Counted from the first letter of the stretch, positions 17,665 through 26,590 are shown. The stretch: 64,000 nt of DNA from Bradyrhizobium sp. SZCCT0148 (GCF_018129985.1 NZ_JAFCKT010000006.1:248001-312000); one strand, 5' to 3'. The notes: a model not told the origin generated them from the sequence alone. Translations and numbers: made by a program.

Positions 17665-18965
17665 TGCACCTCCTCCTGAGCGGGAACGAGGGAGGCAACC
17701 GAGCAATCCGAAGCAACCCCGGCCTTGATGATGCATGTGTCGTTGCAGGCCGCCCGCCTATCGATGCATATGATCGTGGTGTCGTCCGGCATCGCGACGC
17801 CTTGCTCGATGCCGGCGGCACGGCAGATCGCATTGATCAGCTCATGCGGCGCCAGGGCCCGCGGGCTGACCTTCATCTCCGTGACAAGGCCCGCCTCTCC
17901 TATCCGCTCGATCGTCCCATCGGTGAATTCGGACAGACCGTCGCTGAACAGCAGCAGTCTGGCGTCTTCCGCGAAGTGATGGACGTGCTCGTCGTACGTC
18001 ACGCCGCGCGCGATTCCCAATGGCACGCCGGACGCTTCGAACGGGCGCACAGCGCCCCTGCTTTCCGAAGTCATGATCGGCGGCGGTGCGCCTGCCGTGG
18101 CGAAACGCACTTCGCCGGCACCGTGGTCGACGATGACATACAGGAACGTGGCGAATTGCCCTGGCGGCAGCAGTCGCACCAGCCGCTCGTTGAGCATCGA
18201 CAGCAACGCCGCCGGATCGCCGTGCAGGGACTTGTACTCGTGCACCAGAGCATGGAGGCGGAACGTGTTGAGCGCGGCCGTCACCCCATGCCCGGTGAAA
18301 TCGGCCAGGAACACGCCGAAACGGCCACCGTCGATCGGCAGCAATCCCCAGAGATCGCCGCCGATCTCCGACGACGACCGGCTGTAGGATCCGATCCGCA
18401 ATCCGGCGGCTTCAGCCGCGGCATGCTGAGTCGCATGTGACGGGAGCAATTCGGCCTGCATCTTTCGCGCCGCATCGAGCTCGAGCGAAATGCGTTCACG
18501 ATACTCGCGCAACTCGCGCAGCAGGTTTCTCCGTTCGAGATGGACGACGACGCGGGCAACGAGTTCGGCCGGATTGATCGGCTTGGAGAGATAATCCGAC
18601 ACGCCGGCGCGGAACAGCGCTCCCATCTCCCTGCGATTGACCGTCGCGGTCTGGACGAGGATCGGAACGTCGACGAATTCGTCCCGGAGCCGGACGGCCT
18701 TACATACCTCCAGCCCGCCCATATCGGGCATCTGCATGTCGAGCAGCAGAAGATCGGGCTGGAACGAGTGCATCAGATCGAGTGTATCCTGCCCATTCTC
18801 GGCAAACCGCAGGTTGGTGAAATGCTGGGCCTGCAGGATGCCCGCAAGCAACTTCCTCGTCAGCGGCTCGTCGTCCGCAATGAGGATTCTTGCATTGCGA
18901 ACGGCTTGGCCCGAGGTCAGCCCCTCCGCTCCCAGGTACAAATTCGCAGGCGGGGTTCTGTTCAC
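17649..18965 (-). CDS. REC-PP2C response-regulator phosphatase (RsbU/SpoIIE-like)
   Basis: Protein of 438 residues with an N-terminal receiver (acidic pocket Asp31-Asp32, phospho-Asp76 in LLLDMQMP, Lys in the SKP motif), a short coiled linker (about 140-180) and a PP2C/SpoIIE phosphatase domain (SSEIGGDLWG, LADFTGHG, LLLFSDGLSE, MPDDTTIICI). It would dephosphorylate a STAS anti-anti-sigma protein when its receiver is modified. The GTG start at 18965 is preferred because it forms a GTGA overlap with the upstream kinase stop; an ATG at 19022 is the alternative. Asp residues of the PP2C metal centre appear intact. Confidence 0.91.
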   Translation of the reverse strand: MNRTPPANLYLGAEGLTSGQAVRNARILIADDEPLTRKLLAGILQAQHFTNLRFAENGQDTLDLMHSFQPDLLLLDMQMPDMGGLEVCKAVRLRDEFVDVPILVQTATVNRREMGALFRAGVSDYLSKPINPAELVARVVVHLERRNLLRELREYRERISLELDAARKMQAELLPSHATQHAAAEAAGLRIGSYSRSSSEIGGDLWGLLPIDGGRFGVFLADFTGHGVTAALNTFRLHALVHEYKSLHGDPAALLSMLNERLVRLLPPGQFATFLYVIVDHGAGEVRFATAGAPPPIMTSESRGAVRPFEASGVPLGIARGVTYDEHVHHFAEDARLLLFSDGLSEFTDGTIERIGEAGLVTEMKVSPRALAPHELINAICRAAGIEQGVAMPDDTTIICIDRRAACNDTCIIKAGVASDCSVASLVPAQEEVQCQRS

Positions 18966-19615
18966 AGGCGAAATCCCAACCTGATGGCCCTGCCGCCTTC
19001 GATCACGGCGACCCTGTCGCAAACTGCTGTAAGGATCGACAGGCCACGGCCACTGCTGCGCGCGGCACAGGCGTCGGGCTCGCCGCGCCTCGGCAATCGA
19101 TCCCGCGGATAGCCGACGCCGCTATCGCGAACGATCACATAGAGCATCTTCGTGCTCCACAAGGCGTCGAGCTGGATCATGCAATGAGCGACGTCCGGGC
19201 GCTCCAGTTCGTGAGCGATGGATTCGTGGAGCTCGTTCAGGCCCTCCAGACTTTCCCGCGCCTGCGTATCGATGTGAAGGTTGCCGTGCAGCAGACTGTT
19301 CATCACCGCCTCCTGCACGGCCGTGCCGATCCGATCATGCAGGTCGCCGGCGATCTTCGTTCGCTTTTCGATCGCCTCGAGGAATCGTCGGCCGACGGGA
19401 TGTCGGTATGCCGATCTCGTCGAGACCAGCAGGCTCAGCTGCCCGACGACGCGTTCGCGTCCGGCCTTCAGGCGCCCCTCGAGGCCCAGTTCGACGCATT
19501 GAATGACCGGGGGCGACAGCGCCTGGGACAACGACATCTGCGAACATCCGTCCCAATAGGCCAGGTGTCCGCTCCCAAAGGAGCGAGCCTTCGACCCTGC
19601 GGCTTCCGCGTTCAT
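18962..19615 (-). CDS. RsbW-like anti-sigma factor / serine kinase (HATPase)
   Basis: Protein of 217 residues with a GHKL ATPase domain in its C-terminal two thirds: N box EAVMNSLLHGN, G1 box VRDSGVGYP and G2 box SSGRGLSIL. Such kinases phosphorylate STAS antagonists and bind a sigma factor or another target. The first 60 residues lack clear homology. It sits between a STAS gene (4 bases upstream) and the PP2C phosphatase (GTGA overlap), which makes the standard antagonist-kinase-phosphatase partner-switching trio. No sigma factor gene is adjacent, so its target is unknown. Confidence 0.88.
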   Translation of the reverse strand: MNAEAAGSKARSFGSGHLAYWDGCSQMSLSQALSPPVIQCVELGLEGRLKAGRERVVGQLSLLVSTRSAYRHPVGRRFLEAIEKRTKIAGDLHDRIGTAVQEAVMNSLLHGNLHIDTQARESLEGLNELHESIAHELERPDVAHCMIQLDALWSTKMLYVIVRDSGVGYPRDRLPRRGEPDACAARSSGRGLSILTAVCDRVAVIEGGRAIRLGFRL

Positions 19616-19619
19616 CGCC

Positions 19620-19913
19620 TCAGTCTTCCACGCTGAAGAGCGTGTCGAACTTGGTGAGGCCGAACATCCGCTTCACCTGACCGCTCGGCGCCCGAAGAAC
19701 CAGCTTCCGGTCAGCCTTTCCAAAGGCATCCCTTGCCAGCAGCAACATGCCAAGGCCTGCGGAATCGATGAACTGCAACTGGCCGAGATCCATCGTGACC
19801 GACGATGAGCCATCGAGAAGCAAGCGGTCGATCATCGACTTGAACGAGGCGTGATCGGTGAACGTGAATTCTCCCGAGATCTGGACGCCGTCGTTTCCGA
19901 ACCTGAACTCCAT
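19620..19913 (-). CDS. STAS-domain anti-sigma factor antagonist
   Basis: Single STAS domain, 97 residues, as for SpoIIAA/RsbV proteins. The core phosphorylation loop is present: LGQLQFIDSAGLGMLLLA, where the Ser of DSAGL is the expected target of the adjacent RsbW-like kinase. A GGAAGG ribosome site precedes the ATG, 9 bases after the upstream stop. With the kinase and phosphatase downstream it forms a partner switch inside the chemotaxis operon. Confidence 0.92.
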   Translation of the reverse strand: MEFRFGNDGVQISGEFTFTDHASFKSMIDRLLLDGSSSVTMDLGQLQFIDSAGLGMLLLARDAFGKADRKLVLRAPSGQVKRMFGLTKFDTLFSVED

Positions 19914-19922
19914 GCCTTCCTC

Positions 19923-21059
19923 CTAGAATAGTTCCACTGATCCACTTGAAGACGGTGCGAGTTGCTCGGGCTGCAGATCCGGGGACATGTCCGGCGACTG
20001 ACCATCGAGCAGTTGCGCCACAAAGCGGGCCCGCATGTCGCTGAGCTTGAACCGATCGAGCAGTGCCTTGACCCATTCGACGTCCGGCGCGATCTCGCCG
20101 GCGAGTTCGGGCACTTGCCCGGCTGTGGACGTCTTCAGCTCGTTGGTTGCCTGATTGATCACGTCGAGCGTATCGACGACGTGCTCGAGCCGCTGCTTGG
20201 TCCGGTCCTGGAACTGAATTCCGGTCACCATGCTTTCGACGTCGGCCGATATCACGCCGGCCTCGCGCACCGCGTCGGCGACGATACCGTTCAGATTTTC
20301 GCTTCGTCGCATCAGTGCCGCCAACAGAACCTCGAGCCGGTCCTTTGCAAGGATGTTCTGGGACATGTCGATGGTGGCGACGCGCTGCAGCGTATCGCGG
20401 CCGCTGGCGATGCCATTCGTCACCGCGTTCAGCTCGTTCTGCATGGAGACGGAGAGTTCGGAGGTCGCCTTCGAGAGCTCGCGAACCTCCTGAGCGACGA
20501 CCCGAAAGGCGGCTCCTGCGACGCCGGCGCGCTCAGCCTCGATCCGCGCGTTGAGCGCGAGCATGTTGGTCGTCTTGTTGATTCCGCTAAGCTGCTTCAT
20601 GCAGCTGTCCACGCGTACCACGTTGGTGTTGAGCTCATTCAGAGCGTACACCATCGACATTGAATCCTTGGACAGCATCAGGATCTTCTCGACGACGTCG
20701 CCGAGCGTGCCCTCCAGCAGGCTGGCGATCCGGTCGATCGGAACGGTCTCGCCTTCCACTTCGATGCCAACGGCCAGATGCGTCAGGCTCTCGACACGTG
20801 CGGTCTGCTGCTCGGCGCTCAACGCCAGGCGCTGAAACCGCCCGCTGAGCGCGTCCGCCTCGGTCTCGACGAAAGCCGACGTCTGGGAGATCTCAGACAT
20901 CAGCGTCTCGATCACGCGCTGCTGCATGTTCGCGAGTGCCATCCAGCGCTGCAGCAGCGCCGTCTGTTGCGCGGACCCGTCGCTTGCGGGCGTCGGCATC
21001 GCGACCGCCGGCTCTTCGACCGGCAGGTCCGCGATCTTGCGCTGTCGCATTCCAAACAT
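19923..21059 (-). CDS. Soluble methyl-accepting chemotaxis-like protein
   Basis: Protein of 378 residues without a membrane helix, HAMP or recognisable ligand domain. The middle carries an MCP signalling hairpin in divergent form (INKTTNMLALNARIEAERAGVAG, then VVAQEVRELSK), flanked by long predicted helices. It starts 2 bases after the cheB stop; an upstream extension to 21158 is cheB shadow. The last residues are GSVELF, nearly the same as the GSAELF end of CheD two genes upstream. It may be a cytoplasmic receptor or a structural element of the array. Conserved glutamate/glutamine methylation sites were not resolved by eye. Confidence 0.82.
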   Translation of the reverse strand: MFGMRQRKIADLPVEEPAVAMPTPASDGSAQQTALLQRWMALANMQQRVIETLMSEISQTSAFVETEADALSGRFQRLALSAEQQTARVESLTHLAVGIEVEGETVPIDRIASLLEGTLGDVVEKILMLSKDSMSMVYALNELNTNVVRVDSCMKQLSGINKTTNMLALNARIEAERAGVAGAAFRVVAQEVRELSKATSELSVSMQNELNAVTNGIASGRDTLQRVATIDMSQNILAKDRLEVLLAALMRRSENLNGIVADAVREAGVISADVESMVTGIQFQDRTKQRLEHVVDTLDVINQATNELKTSTAGQVPELAGEIAPDVEWVKALLDRFKLSDMRARFVAQLLDGQSPDMSPDLQPEQLAPSSSGSVELF

Positions 21060-21061
21060 TT

Positions 21062-22123
21062 TCACACTCTCACGCCGCGGGCGCTCATGGATTGGCACAA
21101 ATCCAGTGCGTGGCCGGGTATTCTCGCCAGAGGAAGCTCGGTCTGGACGGCGCCACAATCGGCCGCGGCCTTGGGCATGCCGTAAACGACGCAGGATGCC
21201 TCGTCCTGACCGATCGTCGAAGCTCCAGCGCGACGCATTTCCAGCAGGCCCGCAGCGCCATCTTTTCCCATGCCGGTCAGGATGATGCCCACCGCGTTGG
21301 CGCCCGCCGCCCTGGCCACCGATCGAAACAGAACATCAACCGAAGGCCGATGGCCGGAGACCAGGGCCTGGTCATTCAGACGACACGTGTAGTTGGCGCC
21401 GTTCCGGGCCAATTCGAGGTGATAGCCGCCGGGCGCGATGTAGGCGTGGCCGGGCAGCACGCGCTCGCCGTCCTCGGCCTGGCAGACACCGATGAGGCAG
21501 CATTTGTCGAGCCGTTTGGCGAAGGATTCGGTGAATGCCGCGGGCATGTGCTGCGTCACGAGAATGGCGGGTGCGTCGGCTGGAAACGCCGTCAGGAACT
21601 GCTGCAACGCTTCAACGCCTCCGGTCGAAGCCCCGACTGCAATGATCTTCTCCGACGAATTGAACGACGGACCGGACGATATCCGAGGGACGGCCGGCTT
21701 GGCGCCTTGCAGAGGTCTGACACGCGCCGACGCGGCGATCTTGATCTTGCCGATGATCTCCTCGGCCAGCGCGGCAAGGCCATCGGCAAGCCCGATGGTC
21801 GGCTTGGCCACGTAGTCCACCGCTCCCATTTCCAGCGCGCGAAGCGCGGTGTCGGCACCCTTCTGGGTCAGCGACGAGATCATCACCACCGGCATCGGTC
21901 GGAGCGACATGATCTTGTCCAGGAACTGCAGGCCGTCCATGCGCGGCATCTCAATGTCCAACGTCAGCACGTCGGGATTCAACGCCTTGATCATCTCCCT
22001 CGCGACAAGCGGATTTGGCGCCGCGCCCACGACGATGATCGAGGGGTCGCGCGAGAGCATCTCGGTGAGGACCTGCCGGACGAAGGAGGAGTCGTCGACG
22101 ATGAGAACCTTGACCGGATCCAT
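21062..22123 (-). CDS. cheB: CheB, receptor methylesterase/deamidase response regulator
   Basis: Removes methyl groups from, and deamidates, chemoreceptors. It is 353 residues with an N-terminal receiver (Asp10-Asp11, phospho-Asp56 in LTLDIEMP) and a C-terminal methylesterase domain carrying the catalytic Ser (GASTGG), His (TQHMP) and Asp (GMGKDGA). The linker is about residues 135-160. It lies between cheD (9 bases upstream) and the soluble MCP-like gene, on the same strand as all of the che operon. Phosphorylation would come from CheA encoded upstream. Confidence 0.97.
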   Translation of the reverse strand: MDPVKVLIVDDSSFVRQVLTEMLSRDPSIIVVGAAPNPLVAREMIKALNPDVLTLDIEMPRMDGLQFLDKIMSLRPMPVVMISSLTQKGADTALRALEMGAVDYVAKPTIGLADGLAALAEEIIGKIKIAASARVRPLQGAKPAVPRISSGPSFNSSEKIIAVGASTGGVEALQQFLTAFPADAPAILVTQHMPAAFTESFAKRLDKCCLIGVCQAEDGERVLPGHAYIAPGGYHLELARNGANYTCRLNDQALVSGHRPSVDVLFRSVARAAGANAVGIILTGMGKDGAAGLLEMRRAGASTIGQDEASCVVYGMPKAAADCGAVQTELPLARIPGHALDLCQSMSARGVRV

Positions 22124-22132
22124 GGCGCGACC

Positions 22133-22771
22133 TCAGAACAGTTCGGCCGAGCCCGCGACGGGCTCGATCTGGATCTTGGACTTGTAAGAGACCTCGCTCC
22201 GCACCACTTCCTCTTGTTCGGTGCGCTGCAACTCCAGCAGCATGACCTTGCCGGTCGCAGGGAAGTAGTGAACCCGCCGTGGCAGGCTTCCGCGCAGGTG
22301 ATGGGCGGCGATCGGAAGATTTTCTGCAGCGAGATACTGTTCGACGAACTCCGCGTTGCGGTGGCCGATATTGGCCGTGCCGTTCATGACGTTGCCGCCG
22401 CCGAAGACCTTGACCTCCAGCCGATGGCGCGCCCCGCCGCGATTGAGGATATCGTTGACCAGTCGTTCCATGGCGACGTTGCCGTAGCGCATGCTCGCCG
22501 ATGCCGTATCCCAGCCCGCCCCGGCCGCTTCGGGCAACATGAAGTGGTTCATGCCGCCGACGCCGGCGAGCGGATCGCGGATACAGGCGGTGACGCAGGA
22601 ACCGAGGATGGTCACGAGCATCTCGTCTGCCGACGACGTGACATAGTGATCACCGGGAAAGACCTTGACGGCGACGGCGTCAAACCGCGGATCCCGGTAA
22701 CGTCGTGCGCCTGACGCGCCCGACGCCTCGTTCGTGGCCTGTCGCTTCGCCGATGCGGATTTCATCGTCAT
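22133..22771 (-). CDS. cheD: CheD, chemoreceptor glutamine deamidase
   Basis: Deamidates receptor glutamines; 212 residues. The catalytic Cys59 in LGSCVTACIRD and His76 in GGMNHFMLP follow the CheD pattern, and KVFGGGNVM is the third conserved block. The N-terminal 25 residues are low-complexity. The ATG at 22771 overlaps the cheR stop (ATGA); the frame upstream is cheR shadow. The C-terminus GSAELF echoes that of the soluble MCP-like protein encoded after cheB. Confidence 0.95.
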   Translation of the reverse strand: MTMKSASAKRQATNEASGASGARRYRDPRFDAVAVKVFPGDHYVTSSADEMLVTILGSCVTACIRDPLAGVGGMNHFMLPEAAGAGWDTASASMRYGNVAMERLVNDILNRGGARHRLEVKVFGGGNVMNGTANIGHRNAEFVEQYLAAENLPIAAHHLRGSLPRRVHYFPATGKVMLLELQRTEQEEVVRSEVSYKSKIQIEPVAGSAELF

Positions 22772-23595
22772 TTGACCCTGCGATAGATCGTTCGACCGAC
22801 CAGGTCGAAGCGATCCGTGACGTTGAGCAGGCTCTCGGAGTGACCGATGAACAAGGATCCGGTCGGCCTGAGGATTTCGGCGTAACGATCGAACAATTTG
22901 CGCTGCGTCGGCTTGTCGAAATAGATGACCACGTTGCGGCAGAAAATGACGTCGAAAGGCCCCTGCATCGGCCATTTCTGCAGCAGATTGAGAGGCGCGA
23001 ACGAGATGAGCGAGCGGATTTCGTCGTTCATGCGCGAGCGATCGCCATCGAGTTCGGTGACGAACCGCTTGCGATGATGCGGCGGAACCGATTCCAGCCG
23101 GTCGGTGTCGTAGATTCCCTCGGCGGCGTGCGCCACCACGTTGGTGTCGAGGTCGGTGGCAAGGATCTTGACGTCCCAGTCCTTCAGCAACGCCTGATGT
23201 TCGCGCAACGTCATGGCGATCGTATAGGGCTCCTCCCCGGTGGAACATCCGGCCGACCAGATCCTCAGGCGCCGGCTCTGGCCTGCCTCGCCGTCCGCAA
23301 GCTTCGGAAGGATGGTATTGGCGAGATAGGTAAAGTGATGGGGCTCCCGGAAGAAGCTGGTGTGATTGGTGGTGATGGCGTTGATCAGGTTCGATCGCTC
23401 CTCCTCTCCGGCCGGAGCCTCGAGGAGACGGCAGTACTGGCGGAAGTCGGTCATGCCGAGCGCCCGCAGCCTGCGGCCAAGCCGGCTCTGGACGAAAGGA
23501 CGCTTTCTGTCGCTGAGAACGATGCCGGCCGTGTTCATCACCAGCTGCACGATCTTGCGAAAATCGCCGTCGTCGATTGCGTATTCCTGCTGCAC
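22768..23595 (-). CDS. cheR: CheR, chemoreceptor methyltransferase
   Basis: S-adenosylmethionine-dependent methyltransferase of 275 residues acting on receptor glutamates. It has the N-terminal helical CheR domain (about 1-85, RLGRRLRALG) and the SAM-binding domain with IWSAGCSTGEEPYTIAM and DVIFCRNVVIYFD. The start is a GTG at 23595, the first start codon that keeps the full N-terminal domain. The preceding receptor gene ends 65 bases upstream, and that gap contains a long perfect hairpin. The stop overlaps cheD (ATGA). Confidence 0.96.
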   Translation of the reverse strand: MQQEYAIDDGDFRKIVQLVMNTAGIVLSDRKRPFVQSRLGRRLRALGMTDFRQYCRLLEAPAGEEERSNLINAITTNHTSFFREPHHFTYLANTILPKLADGEAGQSRRLRIWSAGCSTGEEPYTIAMTLREHQALLKDWDVKILATDLDTNVVAHAAEGIYDTDRLESVPPHHRKRFVTELDGDRSRMNDEIRSLISFAPLNLLQKWPMQGPFDVIFCRNVVIYFDKPTQRKLFDRYAEILRPTGSLFIGHSESLLNVTDRFDLVGRTIYRRVK

Positions 23596-23620
23596 GATCC
23601 CTACCCCAGTCGCCGTTCGA

Positions 23621-23650
23621 ACGCTGGCTCATCGTTCGATGAGCCAGCGT
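23621..23650. promoter_or_regulatory. 30-base perfect hairpin between the MCP and cheR genes
   Basis: Arms ACGCTGGCTCATCG and CGATGAGCCAGCGT are fully complementary around a central TT, giving a stem of 12 or more pairs. It lies after the receptor stop (23661) and before the cheR start (23595) inside an otherwise continuous operon. No T-run follows on the coding strand. It may act as a partial terminator, an RNase processing site or a 3'-end stabiliser that lowers cheR/cheD/cheB output relative to cheA/cheW/receptor. Confidence 0.6.
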
Positions 23651-23660
23651 GTGTCAGGCG

Positions 23661-25997
23661 TCAGAATTCTTTCCAGTCCATGTCTTCGGCGCCGACCGCC
23701 TTGCGTCGCGGTGCGGGCTCAGCCTCGGCCTTCCTCCTCGGAGCGTCCGCAGTGGGTCGCGATCTGACATTCGTCACCGGCTCCTTTGCCGATCGCAGCG
23801 AGCGATCGACGACCGGATTGCCGGTCAGCCTCCCGCCACGTTCCGGGGCGGCTTGGCCGCGCTCGAACTCGGCTGACAGCATGAACTGCCCCACCATCTC
23901 CGCCATGGCGCCCGTCTGGTCCTCCATCGACTTGGCGGCGGCGGCGGCTTCCTCGACCAATGCGGCGTTCTGCTGGGTGACCTTGTCCATCTGGGTGACG
24001 GCGTTGTTCACCTGCTCGATGCCGCCGCGCTGTTCCTGCGACGCCGCAGAGATTTCGGCCATGATGTCGGTCACACGCTTCACCGACTGCACGATCTCTT
24101 CCATGGTCTTGCCGGCCGTATCGACCAGACGCGAACCGGATTCGACCTTGGAGACCGAGTCCGAGATCAGCCCCTTGATCTCCTTGGCCGCGTTGGCACT
24201 GCGCTGGGCGAGATTGCGCACCTCGGCCGCCACGACCGCGAAACCGCGTCCCTGATCGCCGGCGCGCGCAGCCTCGACTGCGGCGTTCAGCGCGAGAATG
24301 TTGGTCTGGAAAGCGATCTCGTCGATGACGCCGATGATGTCGGCGATCTTGCGGCTGGCCTGGCTGATGCCGTCCATGGTCTGCACCACGTCCGCAACAA
24401 CCGTGCCGCCCTTGACCGCGACATCGGACGCCGAGGACGCCAGCTTGTTGGCTTGCTGGGCATTCTCCGCGTTCTGCCGCACGGTTGCGGTGAGCTCTTC
24501 CATGCTGGCAGCGGTCTCTTCGAGACTGGCGGCCTGCTCCTCGGTTCTTTGGGACAGGTCGGTGTTGCCGGTCGCGATCTCGCGCGCCGCGGTGCTCAGC
24601 GTCTGCGAGGTCTCGGAGATCTCCGAGATCATCGAGGACATGGTATCAATGAGGCCGTTGACGCCTTCACAGAGCTGAGCAATGTCGCCGGTCTTGCCCT
24701 CGAGCGGAATCCGGTGCCGCAGATCGTTTTCCTTGGCCGCGGTCACCACGCTCTGAGTCTCGGCCACCGCCGCCTGCAGCGCCTGCGCCGCCCGGACCTG
24801 GACCGTCACGTCGGTCGCATATTTGACAACCTTGAACGGCTTGCCGTTCGGATCGAGAATGGGGTTGTAGCTGGCCTGGATCCAGATTTCCCGGCCACCC
24901 TTGCCGATCCGCTTATACTGCGAAGCGTCATACTCGCCGCGCCCGAGCTTTTCCCAGAACAACCGGTACTCGGTGGTCTGGCGATCGGCCGGGTCGACGA
25001 ACATGGAGTGGTGCTGGCCCTTGATCTCGTTGAGCGAGTAGCCCAGCGTGCTCAAGAAGTTCTCGTTGGCATGGATGATCTTGCCGTCGAGCGAGAACTC
25101 GATGACGGCTTGCGCCTTGTTGATGGCGTCGATCTGGCCGCCGAGGTCGGCGTTCTTGAGCGTCTGCTCAGTGATGTCAGAGGCGTACTTCACCACCTTG
25201 AACGGCTTGCCGTTCGGGTCGAAGATCGGATTATAGCTGGCTTGAATCCAGACCTCCTTGCCGCCCTTGCCGATCCGCTTGTACTGTCCGGCGTCGAACT
25301 CGCCGCGGCCGAGCTTGTCCCAGAACAGCCGGTAGTCGGGGCTCTGACGATAGCCCGGATCGACGAACATCGAATGGTGCTGACCCTTGATCTCGCTCAG
25401 CGAATAACCCAGCGTATTCAGGAAGTTCTCGTTGGCGTTGAGAATTTTGCCATCGAGCGTGAACTCGATCACCGCCTGGGCCTTGTTGATGGCGTCGATC
25501 TGACCACCGAGGTCGGCGTTCTTGAGCGTCTGCTCGGTGATGTCGGTGGCGTATTTCACAACCTTGAACGGCTTGCCGTTGGGATCGAAGATCGGGTTGT
25601 AGCTGGCCTGAATCCAGACCTCCTTGCCGCCCTTGCCAATGCGCTTGTATTGACCGGCGTCGAATTCGCCGCGGCCGAGCTTGTCCCAGAACATCCGATA
25701 ATCGTTGCTCTGGCGAAAAGCCGGGTCAACGAACATCGAGTGATGCTGACCCTTGATCTCATTCAACGAGTAGCCCAGCGTGTTGAGAAAGTTCTCGTTT
25801 GCGTCGAGGACGCGTCCATCAAGCGAGAACTCGATCCGCGCCTGAGAACGGTCGATCGCGGCCAGCATTGAGGACAGCTCGGAAGCGCGGTTACCCGCCC
25901 CTTGAGGCTTCTCTTGCCGCTTGGCTTTAGCTCGCGGAGCTTTCGGCTTCGCTGCATCGCTGTCCTGGATCGCCTGCTCGTCAAATTCATGCATCAT
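23661..25997 (-). CDS. Soluble chemoreceptor with three tandem PAS domains
   Basis: Methyl-accepting chemotaxis protein of 778 residues with no membrane segment. Three PAS domains with linkers repeat with a period of exactly 122 residues (starting at about 51, 173 and 295). They are followed by a HAMP-like linker (about 405-460) and an MCP signalling domain with the canonical hairpin (IDEIAFQTNILALNAAVEAARAG, then VVAAEVRNLAQRS). The C-terminus DMDWKEF matches the xWxxF type of tail that tethers CheR/CheB. GAGGA precedes the ATG pair. Such PAS receptors often sense redox or haem/flavin-bound signals, but no cofactor is proven here. Confidence 0.94.
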   Translation of the reverse strand: MMHEFDEQAIQDSDAAKPKAPRAKAKRQEKPQGAGNRASELSSMLAAIDRSQARIEFSLDGRVLDANENFLNTLGYSLNEIKGQHHSMFVDPAFRQSNDYRMFWDKLGRGEFDAGQYKRIGKGGKEVWIQASYNPIFDPNGKPFKVVKYATDITEQTLKNADLGGQIDAINKAQAVIEFTLDGKILNANENFLNTLGYSLSEIKGQHHSMFVDPGYRQSPDYRLFWDKLGRGEFDAGQYKRIGKGGKEVWIQASYNPIFDPNGKPFKVVKYASDITEQTLKNADLGGQIDAINKAQAVIEFSLDGKIIHANENFLSTLGYSLNEIKGQHHSMFVDPADRQTTEYRLFWEKLGRGEYDASQYKRIGKGGREIWIQASYNPILDPNGKPFKVVKYATDVTVQVRAAQALQAAVAETQSVVTAAKENDLRHRIPLEGKTGDIAQLCEGVNGLIDTMSSMISEISETSQTLSTAAREIATGNTDLSQRTEEQAASLEETAASMEELTATVRQNAENAQQANKLASSASDVAVKGGTVVADVVQTMDGISQASRKIADIIGVIDEIAFQTNILALNAAVEAARAGDQGRGFAVVAAEVRNLAQRSANAAKEIKGLISDSVSKVESGSRLVDTAGKTMEEIVQSVKRVTDIMAEISAASQEQRGGIEQVNNAVTQMDKVTQQNAALVEEAAAAAKSMEDQTGAMAEMVGQFMLSAEFERGQAAPERGGRLTGNPVVDRSLRSAKEPVTNVRSRPTADAPRRKAEAEPAPRRKAVGAEDMDWKEF
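24800..25847 (-). repeat. Tandem 366-bp repeats encoding PAS domains
   Basis: Three head-to-tail units start at about 25847, 25481 and 25115 (minus-strand order), each 366 bp (122 codons); the third is cut short at about 24800 where the receptor linker begins. Protein units are nearly identical over long stretches (for example QYKRIGKGGKEVWIQASYNP in the first two), and the DNA shows long shared blocks as well, pointing to duplication and ongoing homogenisation. Confidence 0.9.
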
Positions 25998-26050
25998 CGT
26001 CGTTGTCCTCGAATTGAGCTAAAAGTTTAGAATGAAGGGCCGGTTGCGGC

Positions 26051-26590
26051 TCACGCGGCTTTCGTCGTCGCCATGTCCGGCGCAAAGCTTCTCTTCGCGG
26101 TCGCCATGCCGAACAGTCCGGCCAGCGATACCAGGGTCACCATCCGCTCCTCGATGGCCACGAGGCCTTCCAGGTACTGATCTTCGGTCGGCAGTCCCAT
26201 TTCCGGAACCGGACGGATGGCTTTCGGATCGACCGAGATGATGTCGGAGACAGTGTCGACCAGAAGGCCGACCGTTCGCGATCCCGCAGCAACGATGATC
26301 ACCACGTGCATGCTGGTCGGAACCGTCAACCCGACGCCGAACCGGGCACGGAGATCGAAGATCGGAACGATGACGCCGCGCAGGTTGATGACGCCGCGCA
26401 CATGGGCTGGGGCGTTCGGAATCATGGTCGTGTCGGTCCAGCCCTTGATCTCGCGGACGACCATGATGTCTATGCCGTATTCTTCATTGCCCAGCGTGAA
26501 CGTGATGAATTGCTGGGTGTGCTCCCCGACGGAGACCCCGTCGAGGTTGCCTTGACCAAGAGTGCCGACCGACTGATTTTCAGGCTGCAT
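26051..26590 (-). CDS. cheW: CheW, chemotaxis coupling protein
   Basis: Adaptor linking receptors to CheA; 179 residues with one CheW/SH3-like domain at about residues 25-165 (QQFITFTLGNEEYGIDIMVVREI, then APAHVRGVINLRGVIVPIFDLRARFG). An N-terminal extension of about 25 residues and a short C-terminal tail are additional. The start overlaps the cheA end by 11 bases; the triple-PAS receptor begins 53 bases after the stop. Confidence 0.96.
   Translation of the reverse strand: MQPENQSVGTLGQGNLDGVSVGEHTQQFITFTLGNEEYGIDIMVVREIKGWTDTTMIPNAPAHVRGVINLRGVIVPIFDLRARFGVGLTVPTSMHVVIIVAAGSRTVGLLVDTVSDIISVDPKAIRPVPEMGLPTEDQYLEGLVAIEERMVTLVSLAGLFGMATAKRSFAPDMATTKAA

Noticed and set aside
22772..23632. Long N-terminal extension of CheD
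   Set aside because: It is the shadow of cheR in another frame, with Arg/His-rich composition; the ATGA overlap at 22771 marks the real start.
24453..25871. A 472-codon plus-strand frame opposite the triple-PAS receptor
   Set aside because: It is periodic only because the receptor DNA is repeated, and it has no domain match by eye.
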